DNA of 64,000 nucleotides from Muscardinus avellanarius (GCA_963383645.1 OY726560.1:87397093-87461092), one strand, 5' to 3'. Shown: positions 52,251-63,226, counted from the stretch's first letter. Numbers and translations are program-made. The notes: a model not told the origin generated them from the sequence alone.

Positions 52251-52273
52251 TGAATTCAGAATTGTGCATGATA

Positions 52274-52485
52274 GTTGGGCGTGGTGGCACACGCTTGTAA
52301 TACCAGCATTTGGGAGGCTGAGACAGGGTTTGTGGCCAGCCTCAGCTACTTAGTGAGGCCCTTTGCATCTCAGTGAGACCCTGTTTCAAAATTAAGAATA
52401 AAAAATAGTGCTGGAAATGTAGCTTGAAGGTAGAATACCCCTGGGTTTCATCCCCAGTACTGCAAAAAACAAAACAAAACAAAAT
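52274..52485 (+). mobile_element. B1-dID SINE, type B
   Basis: Sense copy, gttgggcgtggtggcaca to ccccagtactgc. tgtgcatgat before, tgtgcttgat after. Confidence 0.92.
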
Positions 52486-52756
52486 GTGCTTGATGTTCAA
52501 ATACAAGGGTATGATTCTAAGGAAAATACAGGAGATAGTCATGATTATTTCCTTTCTAGAATTTTAGGCATAATCTAAAATTTACTCAGTCTCAAAATTT
52601 TAATGCATATCCTGAATAGTCTTCTCTTTTAATTTCATGCGGCAAGTGGATATGGGATTAATTCTAAATTAAATTTTTAATACTCCTGGTAACCTTTGAA
52701 TACTCTCAGTAATCTACAAGGGTTTTTACAATTGTGGCAAAAATTAGTAAACTGAA
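52486..52756. other. Unique intronic block
   Basis: About 270 bp; nothing recognised. Confidence 0.5.
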
Positions 52757-52952
52757 AGCCGAATCTAGTTGCACATGCCTTTAATCCCAATACTTGGGAG
52801 GCTGAGACAGGAGAGTCACAATTTCAAGGATAGCCTCACCAAGTAGTTGAGACTTTCATCAACTTAGCAGGAACTTGTTTCAAAATAAAAATAATATTGG
52901 GCTGGGGATGTAGTTTGGAGGTAGAATGTCTCTGGATTCATTTCACAATACT

Positions 52953-53000
<48 letters not shown>
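52757..53000 (+). mobile_element. B1-dID SINE, type A, TA-repeat tail
   Basis: Sense copy with tttcatcaacttagcagg; its A tail has become a TA repeat (52959-53000). Confidence 0.9.
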
Positions 53001-53003
<3 letters not shown>

Positions 53004-53597
53004 AATTGATCATCATATATAAAATCTCAACATTAATTTATGATTTCCCCTTAAAGAAGTGCTATCTTCTGGCAGATTTGGCCCACCTTTGTCTCTGTGT
53101 CTTTCTATCTATTGTCTTGACGTCTTGGTGTTTCTGTGTCTTTGTTTTTGTGTGTATGAGAATGGCTGTGTGTTTTGGTAGCAGGAATTAGTGTGATAGG
53201 TACTGGGTTGCTTTTCATGGTCTCTAATCTTCTACTCTAAGTTCAAATTTTTGGGTTATGAATTGAATATAAATTTAGCCCTTAAGTCATGGGAGATATG
53301 GTATTAATAACTGAACTTTTTTTTTGTATACTCAAGTCTACAATCTTCCACAGTACTAGGATTTATAGGTGAGTGTCACCATGCTCAGTTAACTGAATTT
53401 AATTTCAAAGAGCCGATATAGGATAAGTGAGTGCTTTTCTAATCAGGAAGTCTAGAAGCTGTTTTAGATATAGAGTAGAGAATCCCATGGGAGAAACTAT
53501 CCAGCTACTTTTGCTTTTCCCAAAGTTCTATCAAGAGATTCTATTAAACTGACTGGTTATTGATGATATTAAGAAATTATTATGACCTTTTGGGATA
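53001..53597. other. Mostly unique block with a SINE scrap
   Basis: About 600 bp. Only 53333-53391 looks like the left end of an antisense SINE (cacagtactaggattta to catgctcagtt). No exon. Confidence 0.55.
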
Positions 53598-53599
53598 TA

Positions 53600-53630
<31 letters not shown>

Positions 53631-53847
53631 GTGGTACTGGGAGGTGGAACCCAGGGGCTTTCTACCTCCAGGCTATACTCTCAGACCTATTTATTTATTT
53701 ATTTATTTATTTTTAAATTTGGAAACAGGGTTTCACTAAGTTGCTGAGAGCCTCACTAAGTAGCTGAAGCTGGCTTTGAACCTGTGTAATTCTCCTGTCT
53801 CAGCCTTCCAAGTGCAGGAATTAAAAGTGTGCGCCACCACGCCCGGC
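53598..53847 (-). mobile_element. B1-dID SINE, type C, after TA repeat
   Basis: TA run 53598-53618, T run, complete antisense copy with an ATTT-expanded linker. Confidence 0.93.
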
Positions 53848-53879
53848 TCTATAATTATGTTTTAAACAAAATAAGTTAT

Positions 53880-54099
53880 TAACTAATTAATTAATTAATT
53901 TAGTGGTTCTAGGGATGGGACCCAGGAGCATTGTACCTCCAAGCTATATTCCAGCCCAATTTAATTCTTTTATTTCAAAACAGGGTCTCACTAAGTTGTT
54001 GAGGGCCTCACCAAGTTGCTGAAGCTGTCCTTGAACCTGCAGTCCTCCTGCCTCAGCCTTCCAAGTGCTAGGATTATAAGCATGCACCACCATACCTGA
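53880..54099 (-). mobile_element. B1-dID SINE, type B
   Basis: AATT repeat tail, then gtggttctagggatgg to caccatacctgata. Confidence 0.9.
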
Positions 54100-54144
54100 T
54101 AAATTATTTTATTTCTTATTCATTTATTTACCTACTATTTATTT

Positions 54145-54575
54145 TTTGCGATACTGGGGATGAGATCCAGGGGCCTTCTACCTCCGAGCAATACACACCA
54201 GCCCTATTTTTTATTCTTTATTTTGAAACAGGGTCTCACTGAGTTGCATTCGGCCTTACTAAGTAGCTGAGACATAAAGCCGGGCATGGTGGTACATGCT
54301 TGTAATCCCAGCATTCAGGAGGCTGAGACCGGAGGTTCGTGATTCACAGACAGCCTCGGCTACTTAGTGATGCTCTTTGCAACTCAGTGAGACCCTGTTT
54401 CAAAATAAAGAATAAAAAAGAGGGCTGGAGGTGTGCTCAGAGGTAGAATGCCTCTAGGTTTCATCGTAAGTACCGAAAAAAAAAAAAAGTAGCTGAGACT
54501 GGCTGTGAACCTGCGATCCTCCTGTCTCAGCCTACCAAATGCTGGGATTATGGGTGTGTGCCATCACTCCTGGCT
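54145..54575 (-). mobile_element. Antisense type B SINE split by a sense type B SINE
   Basis: Host 54145-54272 and 54489-54575. agtagctgagac (54261-54272) and agtagctgagac (54488-54499) bracket the guest. Confidence 0.93.
54277..54487 (+). mobile_element. B1-dID SINE, type B, nested
   Basis: Sense copy, agccgggcatggtggtac to cgtaagtaccg plus A tail; inserted in opposite orientation to its host. Confidence 0.93.
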
Positions 54576-54579
54576 AAGA

Positions 54580-54735
54580 GTTTTTATTTTAGAGATATAT
54601 TCTGAAATAAGTACAGATGAAAATGGCATTTGCTTCAAAATGATCTGGGAGTGTGTAAGTGGGTGGGTGCTATCCACAAAATAAGAGTGGTCTTGGATAG
54701 ATAATTATTGAAGTTGGATGATGGATAGATGGGAG
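54580..54735 (+). mobile_element. L1M-type LINE 3' UTR fragment
   Basis: atttgcttcaaaatgatctg, agtgggtgggtgc, ataattattgaagttgg and tgatggatagatggga follow the order of the conserved 3' UTR of old L1M elements. The only LINE piece clearly recognised here. Confidence 0.72.
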
Positions 54736-54767
54736 ACAGTCTTAATCTTTTTTTTTCCTTTCTTTGT

Positions 54768-54969
54768 TTTTTGGTGTTGGGGATTGAACCCAGGGACATT
54801 CTACTTCTGAGCTACACTCCAGCCTGATTTTTTATTCTTTATTTTGAAACACGGTCTCATTAAGTTGCAGAGGGCCTCACTAAGTAGCTGAGAATGGCTG
54901 AAAACCCAGATTCTCCTGTCTCAGCCTCCCAAGTACTGGGATTACAAGCTTGTGCTACCATGCTTGGCT
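54768..54969 (-). mobile_element. B1-dID SINE, type B
   Basis: Antisense copy, ttggtgttggggattg to accatgcttggctt. Confidence 0.92.
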
Positions 54970-55129
54970 TCCAGTGCTAATTTTTCTACTCTTTCATTTT
55001 TGAAAGTTTTTTGCAACGAAATGTTAAAGGTCTATTGTCAGTGTCTTGGGTATCAAAAAGGTAAACATTTGCATATTCTTTACCCTCTTGAAAAGGAACT
55101 TTCAACATTCTTCTCCTTTCTTTTTTTTC

Positions 55130-55219
55130 TGCAGTGCTGGGAATTCAATTCAGGGCATTGCACACGTGAGGCAAGCACTTTACCAATTCCTGGGGTTTGT
55201 GTGAGCTACATCTTCAGCT
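55130..55219 (-). mobile_element. ID element with small insertion
   Basis: Antisense ID: gcagtgctgggaattcaa, cgtgaggcaagcacttta, then ctggggtttgtgtg inserted before gagctacatcttcagc. Confidence 0.7.
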
Positions 55220-55238
55220 ATTTTTAAGAGAGTCTCTA

Positions 55239-55455
55239 GCCCATTGTGGTGGCACATACTTGTAATCCCAGCATTCAGGAGGCTAAAATAGGAGGATTGT
55301 GGTTCGCGGATAGCCTCAGCTACTCAGTGAGGCCCTCTGCAACTCAGTGAGACCCTGTTTCAAAATAAAGAATAAAAAATAGTGCTTAGGGGTACTTGGA
55401 GGTATAATGCCTCTGGGTTTCATCCCTAGTATCCCCCACAAAAAAAAAAGAAAGA
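55239..55455 (+). mobile_element. B1-dID SINE, type B
   Basis: Sense copy, agcccattgtggtggcac to catccctagtatc; gattgtggttcgcggatag kept. agtctct / agtctca flank it. Confidence 0.9.
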
Positions 55456-55460
55456 GAAAA

Positions 55461-55540
55461 AAGTCTCACTAAGACCTGGTCTCACTAATCTGTCCAGGCT
55501 GGCCAACTTTCAATCCTTCTACCTCAGCCTCCTTTAAACA
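55461..55540 (-). mobile_element. Old B1-like half
   Basis: tctcactaatctgtccagg then ctacctcagcctcc; short and diverged. Confidence 0.6.
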
Positions 55541-55556
55541 TGCAAAACTAGTGAAA

Positions 55557-55768
55557 GAGCTGGGTGTGGGTTTGTAATCCCAGCATTTGGGAGGCTGAGA
55601 CAGGAGGTTCGCGGTTCTCAGACAGCCTCAGCTACTTAGTGAGACCCTTTGCAACTCACTGAGACCCTGTTTCAAAATAAAGTATAAAAAATAGGGTTGG
55701 GGTGTAGCTCAGAGGTAGAATGTCCCTGGGTTCCATTTCAGTACCACACACAGAGACACACAAAAATA
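55557..55768 (+). mobile_element. B1-dID SINE, type B
   Basis: Sense copy lacking a few 5' bases (gagctgggtgtgggtttg). ctagtgaaag on each side (55547 and 55770). Confidence 0.92.
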
Positions 55769-55784
55769 CCTAGTGAAAGTTCTT

Positions 55785-56165
55785 TTTTTTAGCATTTAGA
55801 TATCCTCAAGGACTGGTTCCCTAGCTAGTCAGCTAGTCCTCCTCCTAACTCCCCTAACTTACTTCTAGAGGGTTGTGTTTACAAATAGACTAGATTGACC
55901 ACATTTAAGTTCCTTCAATTAGAGAAAAAGTGTAGCCAAAAGAGAGATCTTGAGAGCCAAAATGAACAACTTTGTGAACCCAAATCAAAAAGAGAAACAC
56001 CAAGAATTGAGCTAATAGCTGGGCATCAAGTGTGTCATTCCTTTACAGAAGCTATTGCTGGGTTGAATTGGACTGCCAACTGACACTTTCCAGAGACCTT
56101 GAACTAATAATACACTGAAATCTTGGCCTGTCCATCACCAGGCCTAGTGCATTTCTTCTTTAAAA
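55785..56165. other. Unique intronic block
   Basis: About 380 bp. The + frame at 55895-56083 is charged but matches no family I know and lacks splice sites. Confidence 0.5.
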
Positions 56166-56173
56166 TCGAAGGC

Positions 56174-56349
56174 TAGAGCCAGGTATAGTGGCACATACTT
56201 GTAATCCCATTACTTGGGAAGATGAGACAGGAGTATTCAGATTTGTGGCCATCCTCAGCTACTTAGTGCGGCCCTCTGCAACTTAGTGAGACCCTGTTTC
56301 AAAATAAAAAATAAAAAAATGGGCAGGGGGTGTAAGAAAGAAAAGAAAA
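56174..56349 (+). mobile_element. Type Bg-like SINE, right half cut short
   Basis: Sense copy ends at gggcagggggtgtaag then AAAAG repeat. aaggctag before (56168) and aaggctag after (56351), so it inserted or was shortened as one unit. Confidence 0.9.
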
Positions 56350-56489
56350 GAAAGGCTAGTAAATCTTGAAAGAGATAAAAAAAAAAACATGCTGTTTTCT
56401 ACTTAAAGGCATGGATCTCTGTTTAGGGGAAAAAATCCTTAAACAACAGCATTTATAGATGCCTAAACGCAAAGACTTTCTTTTTTACT

Positions 56490-56490
<1 letters not shown>

Positions 56491-56526
<36 letters not shown>

Positions 56527-56740
56527 AGTATGGGGGATGGAACCCAGAGGCATTCTACCTCCAGGCTATTTTATAATTCTACACCCCTGGCCCTATTTTA
56601 TAATTTTTTTTGGAAACAGGGTCCCACTAAGTTGCTGAGAGCCTCACTAAGTAGCTGAGGTTGGCTTTGAACTTGTGCGATCCTCCTGTCTCAGCCTCCT
56701 AAGTGCTGGGATTACAAGCGTGCACTACTATGCCTTGCTT
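56491..56740 (-). mobile_element. B1-dID SINE, type C, long poly-T
   Basis: A 34-base T run, then a complete antisense copy with a small duplication in its right half (ttttataattctacaccc). Confidence 0.93.
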
Positions 56741-57820
56741 AATGGCACTTCTGTTTATGTGGTTTTTACTAATCCAAATAATTATATGCTCCTGTGGATA
56801 GAATTGTTTGCTACTTGATCTAAAAGAGATGGTTGGGGAAGCACCTGCTTTTAGTCATTAAAGTCTTGTTGCTTTTGTACTGTATCCAAGAAAATAGCAG
56901 ACACAAAGTAATTTGTTATTTTATGAGAGTGGAAAAAAAGACCTCTTTGGTTTTACCCTATGAAGGAGAACAGAGTGAAACCTCAAAGGTAGTTTTTTTT
57001 ACTTATTGAAATGGAACCTTCAGAGACCCCACATGGAAAAATGACTCCTGGGTTTTGGTTCTTCCTGCCCTTTCTCTCTCCCTTGCCTCAGCAGTTGGAA
57101 GAATACCAGTTTTTGTTCCTTATTGGTACTGCCACCTGTTTTTACTGCTGAACTAAATGTTCTTGGCTTTCTTTGGTGTGAACTGGATCTCCCCCTGGGA
57201 AAGGTGGGAGGAGGGTGAAAAAAGGAACAGGAGGAGGCCCATTCCAGCCCCTGTTCTCATGTGAAAGGGACACACAGGGGTTAGTGTGCTGCCCTAACAG
57301 AGGGGCTTTGTGCTAAAGCTTCTTCCAGAGCTGTAGTTCCACAGATGCATGCTGGGGCCCAGGCTGCTTCCTCCCCATGCACTTGCTTCTTCATAACAAT
57401 AGCAGAGCAAGACTGACAATAATAATTAAAATAGAAAAAAAAAAAAAGATTCAGTCCGATGCTACCCTGAATGCATTCAGTAACCCACTTCATATGGAGA
57501 ATACTGCCTGTAATTAAGACATGAGGAAAGAATATGGTATGGAGATATGGCTGCTACTGAACACCAGAGCCAGACCTGTTGTTACCAATCCACTATAAAA
57601 GCAGAGCGCAACCATAGACCTTTCCCTTTCTCTGCTGAAATTTCAATTATGTACATCATGGGAAACCTGCATCTCTTGAATGGGAGCAGCAGAAATAGTA
57701 GGAAATGAAGTGGTCCTTCCTACAGACATCTCAGAGACTGGGGAGACAGCTCAAGGGAAATAATCTGATTTAGGACCTTTCTTCACCTAAGGCATAAAAA
57801 GCATATGACAGGAACTTTTT
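56741..57820. other. Unique intronic block, 1.08 kb
   Basis: SINE-free. Contains an A run at 57435-57447 and GC-richer sequence at 57180-57380. The minus frame 57281-57493 is not convincing. No USP54 exon found. Confidence 0.5.
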
Positions 57821-58050
57821 CTTTTTTTCTTTTCTTTTATTTTTGCAGGTCTGGGGATGAAACTCAGGGGCATTCGACCTCCAAGCTACACCCCCTTCCC
57901 TATTTTTTTATTTTTTTTTATTTTGAAACTGGGTCTCACTAAGTTGTGAGATGGCTTCACCTAAGTAGCTGAGGCTGTCTGCAAACCGCGATCCTCTGGT
58001 CTCAGTCTCCTGAATGCTGGGATTACAAGTGTGTGCCACCATGCCCAACT
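57821..58050 (-). mobile_element. B1-dID SINE, type Bg
   Basis: gcaggtctggggatgaaac, cattcgacctccaagc, complete to caccatgcccaact. Confidence 0.92.
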
Positions 58051-58059
58051 AATAGGTAC

Positions 58060-58135
58060 TTTTTTTTTTTTTTTTTTGGTGGTACTGGGGTTCCTGGAAA
58101 CCCTTTTACCTCCAGGCTACACTTCCAGACCTATT

Positions 58136-58190
<55 letters not shown>

Positions 58191-58453
58191 TTTTATTTGG
58201 AAACAGGGTCTCTTAAGCCAATGCTGCTGGCTTCCAAACTGCGCTATCCTCCTGTCTCTGCCTCCCAAGCGCGGGGATTAAAACCGTGCACCATGCCCGG
58301 CTTTACTCTTTATTTTGGAACCGGTCTCACTGAGTTGCAAAGGTCCTTACTAAGTAGCTGAGGCTGTCCAGGAACCGTGATCCTCCAGTCTCAGCCTCCC
58401 AAATGCTGGGATTACAAGCATGCCCCACCACATCTGGCTCCCCAGCCCAGATA
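58060..58453 (-). mobile_element. Type D SINE with ATTT linker plus lone type B left half
   Basis: Type D 58080-58302 has an (ATTT)n expansion inside its linker (58135-58193), not in its tail. 58303-58439 is a type B left half only. aataggtactttt before and aatagatactttt after bracket both. Confidence 0.88.
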
Positions 58454-58488
58454 ATAGATACTTTTTAGCAACTTAAAAATACCATATT

Positions 58489-58773
58489 GCCGGGGTGGGG
58501 GGTGGTGGCACACGCTTAAATCCCCTTGCTTGGGAGGCTGAGACAGGAGGATTGCGGTTCCTGGACAGCCTCAGCTACTTAGTAAGTATTGCGCAGGTTC
58601 GAAGCCAGCCCTGGCTACTTAGTGAGGCTCTCAGCAACTGAGTGAGACTCTGTTTCCAAATAAAATATAAAATAGGGCTGGGAGTATAGCCCGGAGGTAG
58701 AAAGCCTCTGGGTTCCATCCCAATACCACATACACACAAAACAAACAAACAAACAAACAAACGAACAAACAAA
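58489..58773 (+). mobile_element. Recombinant B/C SINE with partial duplication
   Basis: Begins as type B (ggattgcggttcctggaca, cagctacttagtaagta) and then restarts within the left half as type C (ttgcgcaggttcgaagcc). About 50 bases are present twice. AAAC tail 58738-58773. Confidence 0.88.
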
Positions 58774-58779
58774 CCTATT

Positions 58780-58987
58780 AAAGCTGGGTGTGGTGGTGCA
58801 CACTTGAAATCCCAGCCTTTGGGAGGCTGAGACAGGAGGATTGCAGTTAAGGACAGCTTCAGCTACTACTTAGTGAGGCCTTTTACAATTCAGTGAGACC
58901 CAGTTTCAAAATAAACACTGAAAAGTAGGGCTGGGGTGTGGCTCGGAGGTAGAATGCCCCTGAGTTCCATCCCCAATACCACAAAAA
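58780..58987 (+). mobile_element. B1-dID SINE, type B
   Basis: Sense copy, aagctgggtgtggtggtgc to ccccaataccac. Confidence 0.92.
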
Positions 58988-59058
58988 GATATTTAATATA
59001 TAAAATATAAATAATACATAATATGGTATTATTATTTTATATAATATAACATTTAAAA

Positions 59059-59108
<50 letters not shown>

Positions 59109-59205
59109 TGCCAGGCATTAAGTCCTTAAGATATCTATCAATTTGTTGTAATTATATGTTTGTATGTATATATACACACAGTATTCCCTCTGTATAAGGT
59201 ATTGT

Positions 59206-59252
<47 letters not shown>
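58988..59252. repeat. AT-rich block with (TA)n and (GT)n
   Basis: TA run at 59059-59106 and GT run at 59209-59252; no gene between. Confidence 0.9.
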
Positions 59253-59256
<4 letters not shown>

Positions 59257-59448
59257 TACTGGGGATGGAATCTAGGGGCATTCTATCTCTGAGCTACACC
59301 TATGGCCCTATTTTTTTTTTTTTTTGCAACAGGGTCTCACTAGATTGATGAGAGTCTCACTACTTGCTGAGGCTCTTTTTAACCTGTGCTCCTCCTATCA
59401 CAACCTCTCAAGTGGTGAGATTACAAGTATGTGCTACTATGCCTGGTT
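59253..59448 (-). mobile_element. B1-dID SINE, type A
   Basis: Antisense copy, ttactggggatggaatc to gctactatgcctggtt, with actagattgatgagagtc. Confidence 0.92.
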
Positions 59449-59507
59449 TAAGATACTATCTTTAGGTATATATATAGCATACATAATATATAATATGTAT
59501 ATATATT

Positions 59508-59722
59508 TGTGTGTGTGTGGTACTGGGGATTAAACTCTGCCTTTGGACATTCTACCTCCAAGCTACCCCCCGACCCTATTTTTTTATTCTTTATTTTGAA
59601 TCAGGGTCTCACTAAGTTGTGGAGGGCTTCACTTAGTAACTGAGGCTGCCTGTGAACCTGCATTCCTCCTGTCTCAGTCTCCCAAGTACTGGGATTATCA
59701 GCATGTGCCTCCATGCCTGGTT
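59508..59722 (-). mobile_element. B1-dID SINE, type B, GT tail
   Basis: Antisense copy, ggtactggggattaaac to ctccatgcctggtt. Confidence 0.91.
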
Positions 59723-59737
59723 TTATATATCTTAGAT

Positions 59738-60075
59738 TTTAATTTTTTTTTTTTTTTTTTTTTTGCAGAACTGCAGAACTGAGAAACCCAGGGCATTCTA
59801 CCTCAGCAACTTAGTGAATCTGTCAATAACTTAGCAAGAGCCTGTTTCAAAATAAAAATAAGGTGTGATAGTGCAAGCTTGTAATCCCAGTACTTGGGAG
59901 GCTGAGACAAGGAGGATTGCAGGTTTGAAGCCAGCCTCCAAACTTAGTGAGGCTCTTAGCAATTTAGCAAGACCCTGTTTCCAAATAAAAAATAAAATAA
60001 GGCTGGGGTATCTTAGAGACCCCTGCGTTCAATCCCTCGTAGGAAAAAATAAAATGAAATAAAATAAAAATTGGC
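59738..60075. mobile_element. Inverted SINE join and a sense SINE
   Basis: An antisense right-half scrap (59764-59802) is joined directly to a sense linker (59803-59858, ctcagcaacttagtg). A sense copy follows (59859-60035) with a shortened right half and a TAAAA-rich tail. Confidence 0.78.
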
Positions 60076-60077
60076 CT

Positions 60078-60405
60078 AGGGCCGGGCATGGTGGTGCACG
60101 CTTGTAATCCTAGTACATATAGGCTGAGACAGGAAGAATGTGTGGGTTTGAAGCCAGCCTTAGCTACTTAGTGAGGCTCTTGGTACCTCAGCGAGACCCT
60201 GTTTCCAAATAAAATTATAAAATAAGTCTGGAAGTATAGTCTGTACATAGAAGGCCCCTGGGTTTTATCCCCAGTACCACAAAAATAAATAAATAATTGG
60301 GCTAGGGGGTATAGCTCAGAGGTAGAATGTTCCTGAGTGCAATTTCCAGTACCACAAAAAAGAAAATAAAGAAAAAAAGGGAAAAGAAAGGAAGAAAAAA
60401 ATAAA
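60078..60405 (+). mobile_element. Type C SINE followed by an orphan right half
   Basis: Sense type C 60078-60285. A type B right half (gggctagggggtatagctc) at 60299-60355 continues the sequence broken at attggcctagg (60069), so type C lies inside an older sense element. Long AAAG tail. Confidence 0.85.
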
Positions 60406-60406
60406 A

Positions 60407-60532
60407 AAAGAAATGGGGTCTCATTAGGTTGTTGAGAGTCTTGATAAATTGCTGAGGATGTCCTCAAACTTGTGATCTTCCTATCTCAGTCTCCCAAGTA
60501 CTGGGGTTAGATGTGTACCACCACACCCAGCT
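60407..60532 (-). mobile_element. Lone type A left half
   Basis: gtctcattaggttgttgag to accacacccagctt; it abuts an A-rich tract instead of its right half. Confidence 0.82.
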
Positions 60533-60546
60533 TATTTCTACCTTAG

Positions 60547-60548
<2 letters not shown>

Positions 60549-60581
<33 letters not shown>
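60549..60581. repeat. (GT)n microsatellite
   Basis: About 16 GT units. Confidence 0.97.
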
Positions 60582-60584
<3 letters not shown>

Positions 60585-60721
60585 TTTTTTTCCTTCAGCC
60601 CTAGGTAGTAAATACTGCTCTTAACTCTCTTAAAAGGGAAACCAAGCCAGGTATGGGTCAACATGATTTACATTATGATGTGAGACCATAATGCATCAAT
60701 AAAAGCATATAAGAAAAAAAA

Positions 60722-60949
60722 AGCTGGGTGTGGTGGCACACACCTATAATCCCAGTGCATGAGAGGCTGAGACAGGAGGATTGCTGGTTGGAGGACAGCC
60801 TCAGAGAATAGTGAGACTTTGAACCTAAACATGACTTTGTTTCAAAATGAAGAATAAAAAATATGGCGGGGAGTGTAGCTTGTAGATAGAATTTCCCTGG
60901 GTTCAATCCTCAGTACTGCAAAAAATAATAATAAATAAATAAATAAATA
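60722..60949 (+). mobile_element. B1-dID SINE, type A, AAAT tail
   Basis: Sense copy, agctgggtgtggtggcaca to cctcagtactgc; the middle is diverged. Confidence 0.9.
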
Positions 60950-61087
60950 ACAGGAGGATTACAGGTTTGAGGCCAGCCTCAGCAATTTAGCTAGAACCTC
61001 AGCAACTTAATAAGACCATATTTCAAAATAAAAAATAAAACCTCCTGGAGCTCAGAGGTAGAATATACCTGGGTTCAATTCTCAGGA
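60950..61087 (+). mobile_element. SINE without its 5' end
   Basis: Starts at caggaggattacaggttt and runs to ttctcagga; probably the rest of an element interrupted by the previous SINE. Confidence 0.82.
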
Positions 61088-61102
61088 TAGATAAGTAAAT
61101 AG

Positions 61103-61283
61103 GAGACGGTGCATACATGTAATATCAGCTACTCAGGAGACTAAGGCAGGAGGATTGCAAGCTCAAGGCTAGCCTTCACAATTCAGTGAGACCTTGTCTC
61201 AAAAATTAAAATGGCTGGCAGTATAGTTCAGTAATATAGGGCCTCTGGGTTTGATCCCCAATATCTCAAAAAAAAAAAAAAAA
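61103..61283 (+). mobile_element. Old B1-dID
   Basis: ggagacggtgcatacatgt, then agtatagttcagtaatata; ends ccccaatatctc plus A tail. Resembles the proto-dimer at 13917. Confidence 0.75.
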
Positions 61284-61515
61284 AGCCGGGTGTGGTGGCG
61301 CACGCTTGTAATCCCTGTGCTTGGGAGGCTGAGACAGGAGGATCGCGCAGGTTCAAAGCCAGCCTCAGCTACTTAGTGAGGTTCTCAGCAACTTAGTGAG
61401 ACCCTGTTTCCAAATTAAAAAATATAAAATAGGTCTGGGAGTATAGCTCGAAGGTAGAAAGCCTCTGGGTTCCACCCCCAGTACCACAAAAAGAAAAGAA
61501 AAGAAAAGAAAAGAG
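61284..61515 (+). mobile_element. B1-dID SINE, type C, AAAAG tail
   Basis: Near-consensus sense copy with CpGs kept (gtggtggcgcacgcttg, gatcgcgcaggttc). The fourth sense SINE unit in a row. Confidence 0.95.
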
Positions 61516-61603
61516 ACATTGATTGCTCTTTATACACCAAAACCATTGTAGGTGCTGGGAGCATGACGTGAAATAAAAGATCAAAATTTGTGGGGGGTTT
61601 TTT

Positions 61604-61604
<1 letters not shown>

Positions 61605-61645
<41 letters not shown>

Positions 61646-61843
61646 CAAGTAGCACTGGAGATCAAACCTGGGAGCATTCTATCTCTGAGCTATACTCCAG
61701 CCTTTTTTTTTTTTTTTTTTTTAAATAGGGTTTCACCAGACTGATGAGAGTCTCACTACTTGCTGAGGTTGACCTTGAGCCTGTGATCCTCCTGTTTTCA
61801 GCCTTCCAAATACTGGGATTACAAGCATGCACCATCATGCCTG
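61605..61843 (-). mobile_element. (GT)n then B1-dID SINE, type A
   Basis: GT run 61605-61642; antisense copy 61648-61843 with cagactgatgagagtctc. Confidence 0.9.
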
Positions 61844-61851
61844 TACTTACT

Positions 61852-61966
61852 TCTATTTTGAAACAGGATCTTGCTAAGTTTCAGAGGCATGTCTCAAACT
61901 TGTGATCTTCCTGTCTCAGGCTTTCAAGTCCTGAGATTACAGCCATGTGCCACAAGGCCCAGTTTA
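61852..61966 (-). mobile_element. Lone SINE left half
   Basis: tattttgaaacaggatc to cacaaggcccagttt. Confidence 0.8.
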
Positions 61967-61977
61967 GAACTTGCAAT

Positions 61978-62189
61978 TTTATTTTATTTTTTTATTTTTG
62001 CAGGTCTGAGGATGGAACCCAGAGGCATTTGACCTCCAAGCTACACCCCCTGCCCAATTTTTTTTTATTCTTTATTTTGAAACACTAATTGCAAAGGGCC
62101 TAAGTAGCTGAGGCTGGTAGCGAACCGCAATCCTCCAGTCTCAGCCTGCTGAATGCTGGGATTACAAGCGTGCGCCACCACGCCTGGCT
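61978..62189 (-). mobile_element. B1-dID SINE, type Bg
   Basis: gcaggtctgaggatgg, catttgacctccaagc; part of the left half deleted (gaaacactaattgcaaag). gcaatttt before and gcaatatt after. Confidence 0.92.
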
Positions 62190-62275
62190 CTGCAATATTA
62201 AATAGGTTGATTATCAAATACTATATTGGGAAATTAATATTTGGATAAAAATCTATGGGAAATGAGTGATTGACA

Positions 62276-62366
62276 GTTCTTGGGAGACAAACAGGAGAAT
62301 CACAGGTTTATAGCTAGCATTAGCTACTTAGTGAGGCTATTTGCAGCTTGTGCGCATGTGCGTGCG

Positions 62367-62414
<48 letters not shown>
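62276..62414 (+). mobile_element. SINE middle fragment running into (CA)n
   Basis: 62276-62346 has only the left-half end and linker; then GC-alternating sequence and a CA run (62372-62414). Confidence 0.75.
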
Positions 62415-62415
<1 letters not shown>

Positions 62416-62633
62416 TCAGCTACATAGAGAAAGAGTGATACAGGCAAAGAACTCAAGTGCTAAATAACTCCCTGGATCTAGAATATGTGTGATAGGTGTT
62501 TGGGGCAGAGCAAGACTCACTAGCAGTTCAGATTATGTAGAAAGTATTGCATTGATTTTACTGTGTATTCAATGGGAATTCTATAGAGGTTTTTGAGCAA
62601 AGAAATGACCTGATTTATATTTTAAAAAGTCAT

Positions 62634-62853
62634 TAGCTGGGCATGGTGGCCCATGCTTGTAATCCCAGTACTTGGAGGCTAAGACAGGAGGATCACAGGT
62701 TCATTGCTAGCCTCAGCCACTAGTGTGGCTCTTTGTAATTTAGTGAGACCGTGTTCAAAATAAAGAATAAAAGCAGGGCTGGGGAGTGTAGCTTGGAGGT
62801 TAGAATGCCCTTGGGTTCAATGTCCCCAGTTCTGCCAAAAAAAAAAAAAAAAA
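62634..62853 (+). mobile_element. B1-dID SINE, type B
   Basis: Sense copy, ttagctgggcatggtggc to ccccagttctgc plus A tail; aaagtcat before and aatgtcat after. Confidence 0.93.
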
Positions 62854-63171
62854 TGTCATCTGACTGCTGTGCTTTTTCAGGGAGACAAAGGAGTCAGTCA
62901 AGAAGTGAGAATTTGAAGGACAGAATTTACTTTCATTTGGATGATAGTAGGTGAAGTGAGAGGTCTAAGTATATTTTTAGAGTGGCAATAAGAGGATTTG
63001 CTGATTGATAGGATCTAAATTGTGAGAGAAAGAGGAGCCAAAGTTGATTTCCAAGGGTTTTGCCTAACCAGCTACAAAGATGGTGCTTTCATTTACTGAG
63101 ATGGGGAAGAATACAGGTAGAATTGGTTTGGGAAGTGGTTAAGAAACTCATGTTGGAGTATGTTAAATTTG

Positions 63172-63175
<4 letters not shown>
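62854..63175. other. Unique intronic block
   Basis: About 320 bp; no exon or repeat recognised. Confidence 0.5.

Positions 63176-63226
<51 letters not shown>

Noticed and set aside
54952..55227. 91-residue open frame on +
   Set aside because: Its start is in a SINE and its end in an ID element; the middle is short unique sequence with no known features.
57281..57493. Minus-strand open frame in a GC-richer block
   Set aside because: No family features, no splice sites in phase, and it lies in the intron of a + strand gene.
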